Shown here: piece after piece, positions 21,737-34,576 of the stretch | Numbering within the stretch: the first letter of the stretch is position 1 | Layout of the letters: every line of letters begins with the position of its first letter | Source: Gonapodya sp. JEL0774 | Taxonomy: Eukaryota; Monoblepharomycota; Monoblepharidomycetes; Monoblepharidales; Gonapodyaceae | Assembly (NCBI GenBank): GCA_027604505.1 | Contig: JADIIX010000012.1 | Coordinates: 212,137-276,136, forward strand | Direction: 5' to 3' | DNA length: 64,000 bases | Translations under genes and position numbers: made by a program | The notes under the pieces: generated by a model | The model's database searches: none | Told to the model about the DNA's origin: nothing | Seen by the model: the letters and a program-made list of their open reading frames with translations, nothing else

Positions 21737-23099
21737 CTACGCCTTAACTTCAGCCTTCACTTCTTCACGAGCGACACCATACCGGACTGTTCATTGTTGG
21801 CATCGAAAATGAGTGAGTAAAGAAAATAGTTGTGCAAAAACAATCAAGCACGCCGCGATCATGCGCACCTTCTTCTCGGTAATAATCGTCGAACCCGACA
21901 ATCCTCGACACCTCTCTAAAGTCCATGATCTTCTCCTTCGTCTTCTCCAAACCCTGCTCGGTATCGTCCTTCATGAGCTCCAGCGTGTCAATTATTGTCT
22001 TAATAATGGCGCTGAACAGTGTCGCTGGGTGGATGGCGGCGACGTAACCCATCTTAGCGAGCACGGGTGTGGGGAAAACAGGCGTCAGGCCTGTTTCCAC
22101 ATTATTGCAACATCTATGAAGATCGGGATTTAGGACATTGCGAAACAGCAAAACAGGTGGAAGCGCTCACTTGAATCCTGGAATCTCTTTGCACAACCGC
22201 ACCATTTCCTCCTCACTTCGCGGCGCCTCAAGAAAGACCATGTCTGCACCGAGTTCGTGGAACTTCTGACACCTTTTCAACACCCGAAAGACTCGGTTTT
22301 AATATAACTACAGAAAAGAAGACGCCCGCGGTTTGTTCCCACACACCGGTAAATTGCCTCATCGAGGCTCTCAGGACCGCGCGCATCCGTCCGTGCCATG
22401 ATGAAAATGTCGATTCCGCATTCTCTGCGGGCGTCCACAGCCGCGCGAACACGGGCAAAAGCCTCCTCTCGACTGACCACGGCCTTGCCCTTGGTGTGTC
22501 CGCAACGTTTGGGGAAGACTTGGTCTTCAATCATTATGCCACCAATCATAGATTGTGCGAAAGCGCTGAACAGGAGAAATAAATCTAATAGTGAGAAACC
22601 GCACTCGATAGTTTCCATGACTGTTGAACCACTCACGCGACAGTCCTCTTCAAGTTCATAGGATTCCCATATCCCGTGTCTGCATCCGCGATTATGGGAA
22701 TTGTGGTGACATCCGCAATTCCTTGAACAGTGTCGAGCTAGCAAATGATTATGAAGTTTAAATGTGATTCTTCGTCTCGTTCCAGGACATCGGGCCGGGA
22801 ACACTCACAACCTCTTTGTAGCTGAGGAGTCCAGTATCCGGGTAGCCTTTCATGGCAGCAACACCATAACCAGTCATGAAAGAAGCAGGGAAACCGGCCC
22901 TTTCGATAAGTTTCGCAGAAAGTGCATCTGTATAATGGTATTGACACCACAAATCCAACTTCTCAATCGTAAATTTACCCCAAACGATCTCACAGCAAGA
23001 ATCGTTTACCTGAGCAGCAGGGCATCTTAACACATCTGCCTTCATCCTAATTTCAGCGGACGGGAACAGTGGAAGGCAATGATTTGAGCTGGATGGCAT
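21737..23099 (-). CDS. PEP-mutase/isocitrate-lyase superfamily enzyme
   Basis: A TIM-barrel enzyme that makes or breaks C-C or C-P bonds of small oxo-acids (2-methylisocitrate lyase, oxaloacetate acetylhydrolase and dimethylmalate lyase are relatives). The metal-binding motif ADADTGYGNP, the catalytic loop KRCGH, and the strand IMARTDARG are present, followed by LGADMVFLEAPRS and a helical C-terminus. Several short introns interrupt it; the last exon adds VRYGVAREEVKAEVKA, ending at 21737. Exon 1 starts MPSSSNHCLPLFP at 23099; its junction to LDLWCQYHYTDALSAKL is tentative. Which reaction it performs is not decided by these motifs. Confidence 0.82.
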
Positions 23100-23787
23100 T
23101 CGTAGCGCACGGAAGTGTCAAGACGATACGTTCACAATGTACCTGGGCCTTTTGCAAGAGAGATCGAAGCGTTTGAGCGCGGGTGTTGGGACGTAGTGCA
23201 CGGTCTGGCTGCATCGTTGTGTGTAATCGAGATATCGAAATCGGCTTTTATGGAAACTGTGGGGTTGTCGGGAACAAAATCCTTCGATCGGGATCTCATT
23301 ATTTATTGAACTTCGTCCATTCACGCGGACAGGACAAATGATTCATTTCTCCATCTGTGTTGTACCTCTTGAGTAGTAATAGAGAACACGTCAGAAATTC
23401 CAGGCAAGTTTGTTCACGTTCGCTTATGGCTCGAACTGTAGAGGCAGAAACGTCGCAGGCAAAAACGAAACGTCCAATTCCTCGCTTCTATGAGTGCATC
23501 AGCATTCTTTTAGTTCGAAACAAACAGTTCTATTCAGCTATTCAATGGATGCCTCGAAACACAACAAAATTGGTTCCGGCGACTCCCCTTGATTTGGTGC
23601 CGAGCTCCTCCCGATCCACTGCTCCAAACAAGGATGTGTGGAGAACATTTGTTTGATATTTATTATGATGTAAAAGAAAAACAAAAAGCAGATTTCATGT
23701 TTCTTTTTAATTCTTAAGCAATGATGTTAAAAGTGATTTGGTAGTTGTGCGTGCTTCACGATTCGCCTTTGATCATCTCCTTCCCAG
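23100..23787. other. Intergenic region, no gene seen
   Basis: About 690 bp between the enzyme gene start and the 3' end of the SNF2-type gene. One 99-codon plus-strand frame (23357-23656) has no recognisable family features. The AT-rich part near 23650-23720 may include the 3' end of the SNF2-like transcript. Confidence 0.4.
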
Positions 23788-26700
23788 TCACTCCTCCTCC
23801 TCCTCCTCCTCGTCCTTACTCTCAGTATCAGCCATCATAGTGGCCGCCGGCCCCGCCGACTTGAACCTAATCTTGAGCGCTCCTCCACGGGTCGCGGCAC
23901 CTCCATCCATCGCAGTCGCCGGTTTCACCTTCTTGGGACGGCCCCTCTTCCGAGGTCCCTCGCTTTTCACTATCTCATCCGCCTCGCTGTTGTGCACGCT
24001 GCCTGCGTCGACCGACATGCCATCAGTCTCCTCACCATAGTCGTCTCCAAGGTCTTGCATTCTCCTTTTGCGATCTCCTCGGCCTCCCTTCTCTGCATCA
24101 TCCTCCCTCCTCTTCCTCTTGCCCGCAGTGGTCACGCTCAACGAATCTTCAGTGCCGTCATCGTCACTCCCGTCCATATCATCGCTCTCGACGTCCGAGT
24201 CCTCCCATTGTCTGTTCGCCAGCTTGTCTTCGTTAAAGGTCACACCGTCACGGCGGCGGCGCCCACGGCCAAACGAGAAAGGGTCGTCCCTCCGAACAAC
24301 CTTGGGCTGATCCTTGCGGAAAATCTCGGGGACCTCTTCCAATTGCATCAACCTGGGCCTCGGTGACTGCCCCTGTGCACGCCACTCCTGCGCATCTCGA
24401 GCTGCGATGTCCACATCCATCCTCCGGAACATCTCCATCTCCTCCTCGTTTCGCGCGATTATCTCCAGAAGATCCTCATCCCGGGTCTCCTCCTCCTCAG
24501 CATCAATCCCATCATTCTCGTTCTCGTCCTCGCCTTCTCCACCCTCCCCACCACCAAGGAGAGACCTCAGAAAAGCCTCTCGCTCCTCATTAGTCGACTT
24601 GTTATCAAACTTTCCCGCTTGGATGACCTTGCTGTCCATATCCAACTTGTACCGCGCCCTCTGGAGAATGTTCTCCTCGACTGAGCGTGCAGTCACCAAA
24701 CGAAAGATCTTGACCTCCTTCGTCTGTCCAATACGATGTGCGCGGTCTTGCGCCTGGAGATCCTGGTGCGGATTCCTTTAGGGCGAAGAGACAAAGGACA
24801 AACGTACAAAACGTCAATATTTGAATTCCAAACCCTCATAATCCACTCCCGAACATACCAGTCTGAATCAAAAATGATAACTGTGTCCGCCACCTGCAGA
24901 TTGAGCCCCAAACCGCCTGCCCTTGTCGACAATATAAAGAGCTTGTAGTCTGATCTGGGCGAATTGAATTCCGCCATCATGTTCGCACGGTCCTCGTGTT
25001 TGGTGTGACCATCCAGGCGGAGGACGCCGATGCCACGGTAAGCGCAATACTCTACAAATACATCCATGACAAGGGTCTATTGAAAACGGTGAGCGAGATA
25101 CGGCTCGCTGGTTAGGAATTGATCGAGTTCATGCACGATGCGAATCCATCCGCATACGAACCATTTGGAAGAACATGAGCACCTTGTGCCCCGCCGCAAA
25201 GAACTTCGGCAGAATCCTATCCAACAACTCGAACTTCCCAGAAACCCTGTACAGCGACATGTTGTCCTGCATTCCGGGGTCGATCACGTCACGAACCTCG
25301 TGGAAGGCGAATGGATGGTTGCAGACTTTGCGTAAGTGCATCAGCGTGTTGCGGAGACCTTTAACGCCAGAGCTAGCAGTTTGCGTGAGAGAAGGAAAGA
25401 AAAGGCAACATAAGGCTCCGTGCAAGCAACCCACCACTAGACTCCTCTCGGTACTTACGTCGACTTCCCGGCGGTGCCCAACATCGGCAACACCCCGTGC
25501 TTTTTGATCTGATCATACAATCTCTGTTGCAATGCGCTGAACCCGCACTTGATGACCTTTTCGGTTTTTCCGGGCAACTGTGCCTCCACATCCTTCTTGA
25601 GACGGCGGAGGAGGAACGGACGGAGAACCTTATGAAGTCTCTTGATGATGAGCAGTTGTTCTTCCTCGTTGAGGGCGACATTGTCTTGGTTCACGCCCGC
25701 GACGGCTTGACCTTTGAAAGGACTAAAACGGGTACATACAAAAACATCAGAACAACGCGGATCAATACCACTAAGCAACCAGACCCACCTGTTGAACCAT
25801 TCATCGAACGTCTTCACAGAATCGAAAATCTTGGGGCAGATGAAATTGAGCAGGGACCACAACTCGGGCAGATTGTTTTGCAGTGGCGTGCCCGTGAGAA
25901 TGAGACGGTACCGACTCGAATAGTGCGTAGTGAGGATTTGGACAAGCTTGGCTTCAGTGTTCTTCATGCGGTGACCCTCTGGTGTTGGTAAACGGTAGTG
26001 GTAGCACATGTAAGTGATCGAGCTCCAAACAACAGAGCATTGCCAGCCACCCGCCTCAAGTCTTCCCAAATAATCGCACGTCGCTCCAACTCACCATCAA
26101 TGATCATGTACACCCATTTGATCCTACTCAACGCAGGTCTGTCCTTATCGTTGATAACAAACTGATAGGTCGTGAGAAGCACATTGAAATCCCCCTTCTT
26201 GAGTTCCTGCTGGAGCGCCTTTCGCGCCAAAGGCGGGCCCTTGTACACAATTTTCGAGACGCTCGGCGCCCACTTTTCGAACTCCATCGACCAGTTGGTG
26301 AGGGTAGACAGAGGGACGATTACGAGGAACGGTCCCGCTTGGCGTTTACGTTCGACGAGATACGAGATAAGGGAGATGGTTTGGATGGTTTTGCCCAGAC
26401 CTGAGGTGGGGAGAAGGATTTGGAAAGTGAATTCATGACCGAAGAGGAAGCCGAGAATCCCATGTACTCACCCATCTCATCAGCCAGGATGCCATTCAGC
26501 CTGTTATTGTACAGACTGACCATCCACTCCAGACCCTTAATCTGGTACTCTTTGAGATTACCACCTTTGTTCATAATAGTCGGTTGCTCCGTGACGGGTT
26601 CCACAATACGGTGAGCCACAGCGTAATAGTCCAACTTGCCGGCTTTGCGACGACGAGCAGACTCCTCGGCTGCTCCAGCAAAATCGGTGGCAGGAACTTT

Positions 26701-28464
26701 GCCCTTTTCGTCGCTTTCCTCCTCGTCGTCGTCCGAGAAGAGTTGGGACTCGTCAATTTCGAGGGGCTCTCCCTCGCCGATGGCCTTTTGTTGGGCTAGG
26801 ACTTGCGCCGAAAGGTTCTTGAGGAATGTAGAGGTTTGGTTGAGGATGGTGGTAATGCGAGTGTCCTTCGCGGATTCCACGAGTTTGAGGTAGGCTTCTT
26901 CGTCTGTATGATGGGAACAAGGACGGAGAGGAGTGTAAGGTGAGTTTATGGACGGACCAAATTGAGCAAATCGCGTCGCGAATTTGACATTCGGCGAATC
27001 AAATTCTCCATGGTACTTTTCCAAGACGGAATCCAGTGCATACGGACGCATAACCGACGCATAACCGATGCAAGAACCTGTCGAGTCCTTCGAACCCCAA
27101 GATCAGAAGACACATGCAAACAAAAACGTACCATCCTCCCTCAAAGCCCTCAATCTCTCCTTACTCAACCTCTCCACCTTTGCCTGTTCCTCTTTCTCGA
27201 CCCTCGAATGCAACCTTACGATAGCCTGCCCCAACCTCTGAAGCCTCGCGTGCCGCTGCCTGTGCCAGCTCTTGACGACACCAGCCTGCTGCGCCGCCTG
27301 TTCGACGAACTCAAGCTGCCGGGCCTTGTCCTTGCGTTCACGCTCGACACGTTGCTGGCGCTCGAGCTTGTCTGTGGATCTGGCTTCGCGAACGGAGGGT
27401 TTCTTGGGTCGGCGGAAATAGGCCCGGTCGAGGGAGGCGAGAGGAAGTTGGGACGAACTGCGGGTGTGGGAGAGCAGAATGGTCTTGCGAAGTTCGCGTT
27501 GAAAGGGGAGTAGTTTGAGGGCCTTGAGTTCCGTGAGGACGCGGAGTTTGAGCGAGGATGCGCCACCGTTGGCGTCAATTGCTGCGAGAGCAGAGGAGCC
27601 AACAGGATCACCTGCGATGTTGAGGGGTAATTTCTCGAGCTCGTGGATGCGCGCTTGGACACGGACAGTGATTCGATGATCCCGCTCGCGAGCAAGTGTG
27701 GCGGGGTCCAGTGCGGTTGGGGCAATCGCAGGCACCAAGAGACGGTGAAAACGACCCGCGTGGTCAGCGTGAGAAATAGGGCGGGTGAGGAGAGCGTACG
27801 GGTTTGAGTCCTTGTTGATTCGATATGGTGAAGGGACGGGTGTGGCTGAGGCAGGGCCACCCGTGGTCGCCATTACAGATGTAGATGAAGACGACGCCGA
27901 GACGGCAGGAGTAGACGGGGCCACTTCGGGGGCATTTTGGGGTTGGGTTGAAAGCACGTCGCCGACCCCGGAGCCCCCCAGAAAGGATTCAGAAGCGGGC
28001 GAGTGCGAAGTGGCGGGCCCGGCGTTCTGCGAGACTGGCTTGGAAGCGTCGGAGTTACCGTCAATAGGGAGTCTTAATTCGATTTGGTATGGTTTGGGGT
28101 TTGAAAGGAGGTCGATTCCCAGTGATTTGAGGGGGAGAGGATGAATTTGGCAGCGGAGGCGAAAAAAAGAAGCAAAAGCGGCAAAATGTGGAAAGGTTAA
28201 CAGCGGGCAAGGCGGAAGCGCGGAATGATTGGGAAGAGAATTGAAGCCGTCCAGGTGAAGCTGGGCAGCTGTGGGGTGCCAGAACAGGCACACCACAACC
28301 CCCCCCACCAACAGCAGGAGGCCATGAACGCACCCTCTGACAATGCGTCTGAACTCGAGAATCTGCTTGCGAAGAGTGTCTGCTTGCTCTCGGTTGAAAG
28401 GCGTTCCCACTCCGCCGCCTGTCGGGGGAAGCATCGAAGTCAAAGTGGTCATTGAGAGTTTCAT
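23788..28464 (-). CDS. SNF2/STH1-type chromatin-remodelling ATPase
   Basis: Catalytic subunit of a SWI/SNF or RSC-like remodeller, acting on nucleosomes in the nucleus. Seen in order: a divergent QLQ motif ([16 protein letters not shown]), a Ser/Pro-rich region, a charged HSA helix (near 27150-27400), the SNF2 ATPase core ([19 protein letters not shown], then IIDEGHRMKN across a junction, [19 protein letters not shown]), the helicase C-terminal lobe ([22 protein letters not shown]), a SnAC-like region, acidic stretches, and an AT-hook KRGRPKK. The C-terminus ends in a poly-Glu run at 23788 with no bromodomain. The start is one of two nearby ATGs (28464 or 28452). Introns in the N-terminal third are not fully resolved. 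Confidence 0.88.
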
Positions 28465-28906
28465 ATTTGGGTGTGCGCAGAAATAGCTGGCCCAAAGTTT
28501 ACTGTGGTCTCGCACGGACCACCTGGAGAAAATCGCATTTCTCGAGTTGGCCATTTCTGCGGTATTTTGAAATTATTTGCTTGCTTGTCGCAAGTTTTAA
28601 AAATAAGAGTGCGCAAGCTGCATTGCTCAGACGGCCCACAGGAGACCAGGGGAAGCTGGTTGAAAGGGATTTCGGAGTTTGGGCTTACAAAATTAATCAT
28701 CCCGAGGCCCATTTCACGTTTAAAAATATCGGAGTCCATATTCTTGGTCCATCAGTATCCTCGGTTGCAGTTGCCCAGTTCAGCGAACAAAGGGGAGCGG
28801 CGCCAGTATGACGTGTGAACATCCCAACTCGACTCGTTGAATCTACTCGCTAGAAGAGACACAGGAACGGCGACGGTTACACCCAAGCAGCGATAGATCT
28901 TCAATA
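28465..28906. promoter_or_regulatory. Divergent promoter region between SNF2-type and GATA-finger genes
   Basis: 442 bp between divergent starts. It must hold both promoters; no specific site is recognised. Confidence 0.4.
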
Positions 28907-31369
28907 ATGGATTCCCGACCCCCTCTTGCTCCCCCACGCCCGTCTCGTTCTTCCCCTTTTGAAGCACCCAAGCCTCGGCGTGCACACCCCGCTTACCACC
29001 GACGTCTTCCACCTCCGATAGCCCCAGTACCGACATGGCACTCCTATCAGACTGACCCATTTCTATATTCGCTCTCCCCGCGCCCCCGTTCTCAGTCTCC
29101 TTCTGCGCGGTATGCACCTTACCCCGCTTATCCCTCCGCTTCGAGTCCCGGCCCCACTCCGATTCCAGCTCCCTCTACGCTCGCAGCTGAGACAGACTGG
29201 TTTCAACGCTCCAGCAATTCGGCCTCACCCTCCGGCTCCCAATCAGCTGGATCCGACTCGGCCATCGCCATCTGCTTTGGTGGGTGGTACGATGCGACTC
29301 CATTGGGCTTGGGAGCCACCGAGGGGAAACAAAATGACTTGAGGAGTGTGAATCGAGATCGAGAGAATGATTTGGTGAGGGAAGCCGAGAGAAAAGCGGG
29401 GAGATCGACGGCGGAAGCAGTATCATCAGAGAGATCGGCACGAGCAGGTAGCCTCCACTGCATGGCATGCGGGAGATCTACAACTTTTCGTGTAAGTAGT
29501 GAGCAAAAGACCCTGTGAAAGGTCGTTCCCATTTTGGTGCCCAAGACATATTGGAGAGCTCGGGACAGAAAGACGTCACTGATATCACGCTGGATCACCT
29601 GTACTGCACACGTCTGGTGCATGACGCCAATGAAACAACATGGCATAGATCTCAGACCACAACGTGAAGCACGTGCCGCATTTATGCGCTGCGTTTCGAA
29701 GCAGCCAGTCCCACCTCCCAAAAATATTCTCCACTCCAACACTCTACTCACATCTGCCTCCCCCCTTTCATACTACCACACATCTCGTTTACAGTGGCGC
29801 CCCTCCCTGTACCCTGGTCAACGTCTTTGCAGCAAATGCTACCGCAACACCACATCGACCCGAAACACGACCGGAGTCGAGCAAGGGAAGGCCGTTCCGG
29901 CAGAAAGAGGGAGAAATTTTCCAAGAACCTCGCGACCAGCTGATGGAGGTGGAGGATCACAACGTGACGTTGAGATGACAAGATCGCGCTCAGCGTTGGA
30001 GTTCTCGGACTCTGGGAGTGGGTTTGGCGGTACTAGCGGAGCTACTGTACCCCCAAGTACTCAGAACATGGTACGTTACATGGTGCGGTGGGGATGGGTA
30101 GTGGTTGTCAGTTCCGTGTTCAACCCAACCGTTCTTGATCACCTGCACCGGCACTGTACTTTGTACCCAGCCCCTCACTTCTCACAGCCATCACCCCTCT
30201 TTTGATCGTTTGTCTAGTTCCCAACCACTGGGACTGGTACCCGCTGCTGCGGAACAGGCAATAGAGACTGGGGAACGTAGTCGGGGCAGCCTGGATGTGG
30301 ATCAGGGTCGGAACATCACCGAGAGGGAAGATAGATTCAAAAGTAAGGTGGGTGACGACCCTTTGTCTTCAGAGATCGGGTGGGGGGAGTCATTTGAAAG
30401 GAGCGGATTGAAATACCCCATTGAGGGTAGGGTGGGGAGAAGGACACACAAACAATCGCATACGGAGAGCAATGCCACGTCTTATTGATGAGTGTCTTAC
30501 TCGGTTTGCTCGGTGGTTTGTCTGATGGAGTGGTGGGGGACAGACGATTTCTCAGATATATCATCAAAGCCTACAGAGAGCTAAATATTGTGAGCTTGTT
30601 CTCCTCCCAGCTCAGTGCATGGTGTATAGCAAATGTTGCAAGAGAATTGTCGAACAAGGGGGATTGGCTTGCCGCAATCACGACTGATTCGGTGGACGTG
30701 GCGTTGCAGGTGTTGTGGAACTCTGTTCAGACATGATAGAGCCCGCCATGGACGAACTTGACACTCTAGTGACCCATAAGGCTCCATGTATTGTTTGCAT
30801 CTCTGAGAAGTTGGACTCTAGTGATGATGGCAACGGATCGATCGATAATCTACGGGAATGAGGGGATATTCACTACACGATCTGAGGCAATGACATCACA
30901 GGAAATACGCGCTGTTTGTTCTGTTTTCTCAGTAGCGCTCTTTCCCTTGTTTACTCTCCAGGTCCTGCCCCAAAAACATGCCTCCCTCCCCGGATCCGAA
31001 TCCCCCACGCCAACTCCTGTGTCCACACCAGAGCTGGAGAGAGGACTCCAAGATAAACACCAAGGCAATCGCGAACACGAAGGTGGTCCTGGAACTGAGC
31101 TTGCTCCTCTTTCGCAGTCGTGCTCCGACCAACCCATCACGCTGCCTCTCATTCTCGAGCGCCTTCTGGAGCTCGGTGTGCTCACATACCACCCCGAGCA
31201 CCGTTCCGCGTCGCTGCTCTCGACTCCCGGACTGCAGGCTGGGGTTGAGGAGAAACTCGAGGATGGTGTTAGCGGTGAAGGTGGCAACAAAGCTGAAATT
31301 GAGATGAAGGATCTTGAGGAGAGAGTGAGAGTAGCTGAGGAGAGAGTGAGAGGAAAGGTGGAGAGGTAG
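28907..31369 (+). CDS. GATA-type zinc-finger protein A
   Basis: Likely a nuclear DNA-binding protein. Exon 1 (28907-29491) starts MDSRPPLAPPRPSR, is Pro/Ser-rich and ends in HCMACGRSTTFR. Removing intron 29492-29794 brings WRPSLYPGQRLCSKCY, giving C-x2-C-x18-C-x2-C with the Trp-Arg of GATA fingers. The second half-site SKCY departs from the usual NxCG. Downstream exons run through about 30350 in a Ser/Gly/Arg-rich frame, then a final exon (from about 30961) encodes ITLPLILERLLELGVLTYHP and a Glu/Arg coiled coil. The splice between about 30090 and 30961 is not resolved; gene B's matching tail supports including this last exon. Confidence 0.65.
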
Positions 31370-31806
31370 TGTTGGGGACTAATCGGAGGTGTTGCCTTCA
31401 AGAGGATGCGGGTGAGACGTTGCTGAAGAGCGAGAATCGGGAAAGACTTGCTAGAGTAATAGTCAAGGACGGAGAATAATGAAAAAGCGAGGATCGTCTC
31501 CGTGGGGGCTCGGCAGTTGGAAGGGCAACTCAGCATCACTGGAGAAGATCGGTCGCTAGAGCGAACGAAGAGACGGGTCGAGGCACCCCCAACCATGGAC
31601 GGGGTTGAAAAGTATAATTTTGTCGATTTTCATTGCATAACTTCATTATAGAAAAGTCAAGGTGACTCCGATCGTCTGTTGAGTTTGGATTCCACTTTCC
31701 TGTCAGAGCCCAGTTCAACAATTTTGCTGAACTCACCTCCACTCCTTCAACCGATCCACCATCGACACTTCACCGCGCTCACCATTCACTATTAGATCCT
31801 GCCATC
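31370..31806. other. Spacer between the two GATA-finger genes
   Basis: 437 bp containing the 3' end of gene A and presumably the promoter of gene B. No coding potential or structured element seen. Confidence 0.4.
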
Positions 31807-34106
31807 ATGCCCCATTCCGTGCCCGGGGAGAGGCCCGGATCGCCCGCAGAAGAACTTTCGATGTCTCCGGACGCCATAGCCGAGCTCGATCGACAGCTAG
31901 AGAACGAGATGGTCGATGGAGAGGAGGAAACAGGGACGAAAGAAGATGGACAGACAAATGGAGGGGGCTCATTGGTTGCGGCAAAGGCAGGACCAGATGG
32001 TGGAGGTGCGAAGGTTACGGAGAGCGGACATGTTGAGGCAGACAAGGACAAGTCGGCGGAAACAGAGGCCGAGCAAACGGTACTGGTGATGAAAAATCAT
32101 TCAAAGGATGGAGAAGACAAGGAGGAAGCGGCTGGATCGTCCGCGAAGGACGACTCCAAGAAGAATGGTCCGTTACCCAACTTCTCCGAAACACACCATG
32201 GGTCCAGACGCTGCACGTTCTGCGGCGCCACCTCTACACCAATGGTGAGGTGAAGCTTTTGAAAGAGTTGTGGACTCCAATACAGCGCTATCTAATTCCT
32301 ATTGGATCGTGTTGCTTTGCTCTGTACTGGGATCTGAACTTCAATTCATGAATATCATGCTGCAACAAACTTTATCGTTGCCGTTTTACCTGTTGATAGT
32401 GGCGATACGGGCCATTGGAGTTTACTGTGTTGTGCAACTCATGTGGGATGAAGTGAGTACCTTCGATCTCCAAATCCTCAATTAACTTCTCTGACCGACT
32501 CACAAACAACTCCTTTATGAAACACGTACTTTATGAAACATCTGAAACATCTTATCTGTTAATATCCTTCAAAATTTTCCGGTATTTGCCGGCACAGATG
32601 GATGCGTGGACACATCCTCCAGCGTTATCCACACAAAACATACCGTCGAGACGTGAAGAAGCCTGCCACCTCCACCGAGACATCGGCACCTTTGGAAAGC
32701 AAAGCAAGTAACTTGAGATCGACCTCAGCTACCGTTGAGGCCGGATCAAGGAAGCGAGGAAGGGACGAACTGGATCACAATTTGGAGGAGGCGGAAACGC
32801 GAGCCAACAAGGTAGCCAAGAAAGATTTGGAAGGAGTTGAAAGGGCGCCGACGTTCCCCATGCAGAAAGAGAGCAAAGATATCGAACGGGAGAAGGAGTC
32901 CAAGAAGGATGGGGACAGAAACCCCACATCATCCAGCAGAGCCGTCAACGGATCAAAAGCTGTTTCCCCTCCACCTGAAGAAGGGAGATCGCGACGGCAG
33001 CTGAAGACAGAGAACGCCCGGCGATCATCCGATGCTGGTGGAGTGGAGAAGGCGGTCGTAAAATCAAAGGATGCCCTTAGGAAGGAGATCCCACCCCCGT
33101 TTCCTCTACCTCAGTCACAAAATCGAAATGTTAGAGTTCGGAGTCTCATGGGGGAAGGAAGAATGGAAAAAACTCGGGAAGACGAGAAAGTAGACGGGAA
33201 GGGGAGCAGGATTGGCGCTGCTGAGAGAGAAAAGGACGAAGGAGAGTCGGGCAAGAAGGTTCGAAAAGTTGCGTGACGACGGGTGGTATGCATATCTGAC
33301 ATCTCGTGTTGTGTTGTCTTCACGTTTGTTTCAAGTCTTCTCGGCGTAGTCACCCTTCGACGGAAGTCCAACATGCAATACCCTCATCTGAGGGCTCTGC
33401 AAAGCCATCGTCTTCCCGTATAGTGCCAATTGACAAATCGCCCAATAAACTGGATGGGAATGTGAGTGCCCTTTCGCCCATGTAAAGATCCTGTGTAAGC
33501 TGATCGTTAACCGGACGAATTCACATGCAGCCCACTCCCACATTATTGCAGCCACTTCCGCCACCAGCACCTCGTCCACGAAATAAAGGAACTCAAACGA
33601 TCCAAACTGCAACCTTGGTGCCCATATCTCCATCACCTGGCCTTCCGAAAGGTGTCACTCTCGAGCACATCTTCTCCTGTCTCTTTCATTCGGGCGTGTT
33701 CTCGTATACGCCGTTGCCTGTACCAACTGTGCCGAAGCTCGTTCCACGCAGTCTGACCTCTCACCTGCCTTTAAGCGATATCGCGAGGACGGAACGAATC
33801 GCACAAATCGAGGAACGTATGAAAGCGATCGAAGAATGGATTGCCCAGATGGAGAAGCGGGCTGAGGCTCGAATTGTGGACAAAACCATGACCGATGTTG
33901 TTTTCGCGGAACCAAGAAAACCGCCTTGTAAAGTACTACCCTCTCTGCAGGAATCAAAAAACTTGGTAGACGCAGACTTGGACCGCAAGATGTATGATTG
34001 CGATAGAGGTGATAGCGTGCCGGTTGGTGAAGGCGTGGTGGGGCAAGTGTTGGACGTAAAAGTATGTTTGGGGTCGCCCGATACACCCATGTTGGAGGCT
34101 GCATAG
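31807..34106 (+). CDS. GATA-type zinc-finger protein B
   Basis: A Lys/Glu-rich putative transcription regulator. The finger is split over three exons: RRCTFCGATSTPM (ending 32244), WRYGPLEFTVLCNSCGMK (32400-32452) and WMRGHILQRYPHKTY (from 32598). Together they give C-x2-C-x18-C-x2-C with all typical GATA residues. A long charged region with nuclear-localisation-like basic clusters follows. A later exon (from about 33528) encodes PTPTLLQPLPPPAP, then VTLEHIFSCLFHSGVFSY and an IEERMKAIEEW coiled coil. The small exon near 33330-33460 joins these. Its finger intron and C-terminal module match gene A just upstream, so the two are tandem paralogues. Confidence 0.78.
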
Positions 34107-34576
34107 TTATTAATGTCTTTTCGAGCATTTTATATACTTTATTGCGTTCGGTGAAGCGTTTATATGGCGAATGAACAGACTGTGTACTATGGTGGTCCTT
34201 TCGGCTGAACAACACTGGATACGAGGGACGAAATGGCCTCCACTACGAGCTCGGGTTCCATCCGGTTCAGGTTCGTATGAAAATCTGAATATGCTTCTTA
34301 CCATCTTTACCGTGAGAGAAGCTGGAGCTTCAGCTGTGCTGATCACCTGTGGTTCAGGGCCGCCGTACAAGCCTGAGTAAAATGCACCGGACGAACAATC
34401 ATACTGTACAGGGATCATGGCTGCAGGCTGGAGATGTATCTCAGACTCGTTGAGGGCGGCGGCAATCGCGTGTCAGAATCACAAAGGATTTCCTTGAGTC
34501 GTCTTTGGCGACACGCATTTTCAGGTTAAGGGAGTCTCGCGGAATTATTCATTTGGCAAAACAGAGCAGCAATTGC
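34107..34576. other. Intergenic region, no gene seen
   Basis: 470 bp between gene B and the SEC22-like gene. Small frames here have no support. It probably holds the promoter of the SEC22-like gene. Confidence 0.4.

Noticed and set aside
23357-23656. A 99-codon plus-strand frame as a gene
   Set aside because: Composition looks random, no motif, no splice partner, in an otherwise AT-rich spacer.
30485-30736. An 83-codon plus-strand frame as a separate gene
   Set aside because: No family features; it lies in the probable intronic stretch of GATA-finger gene A.
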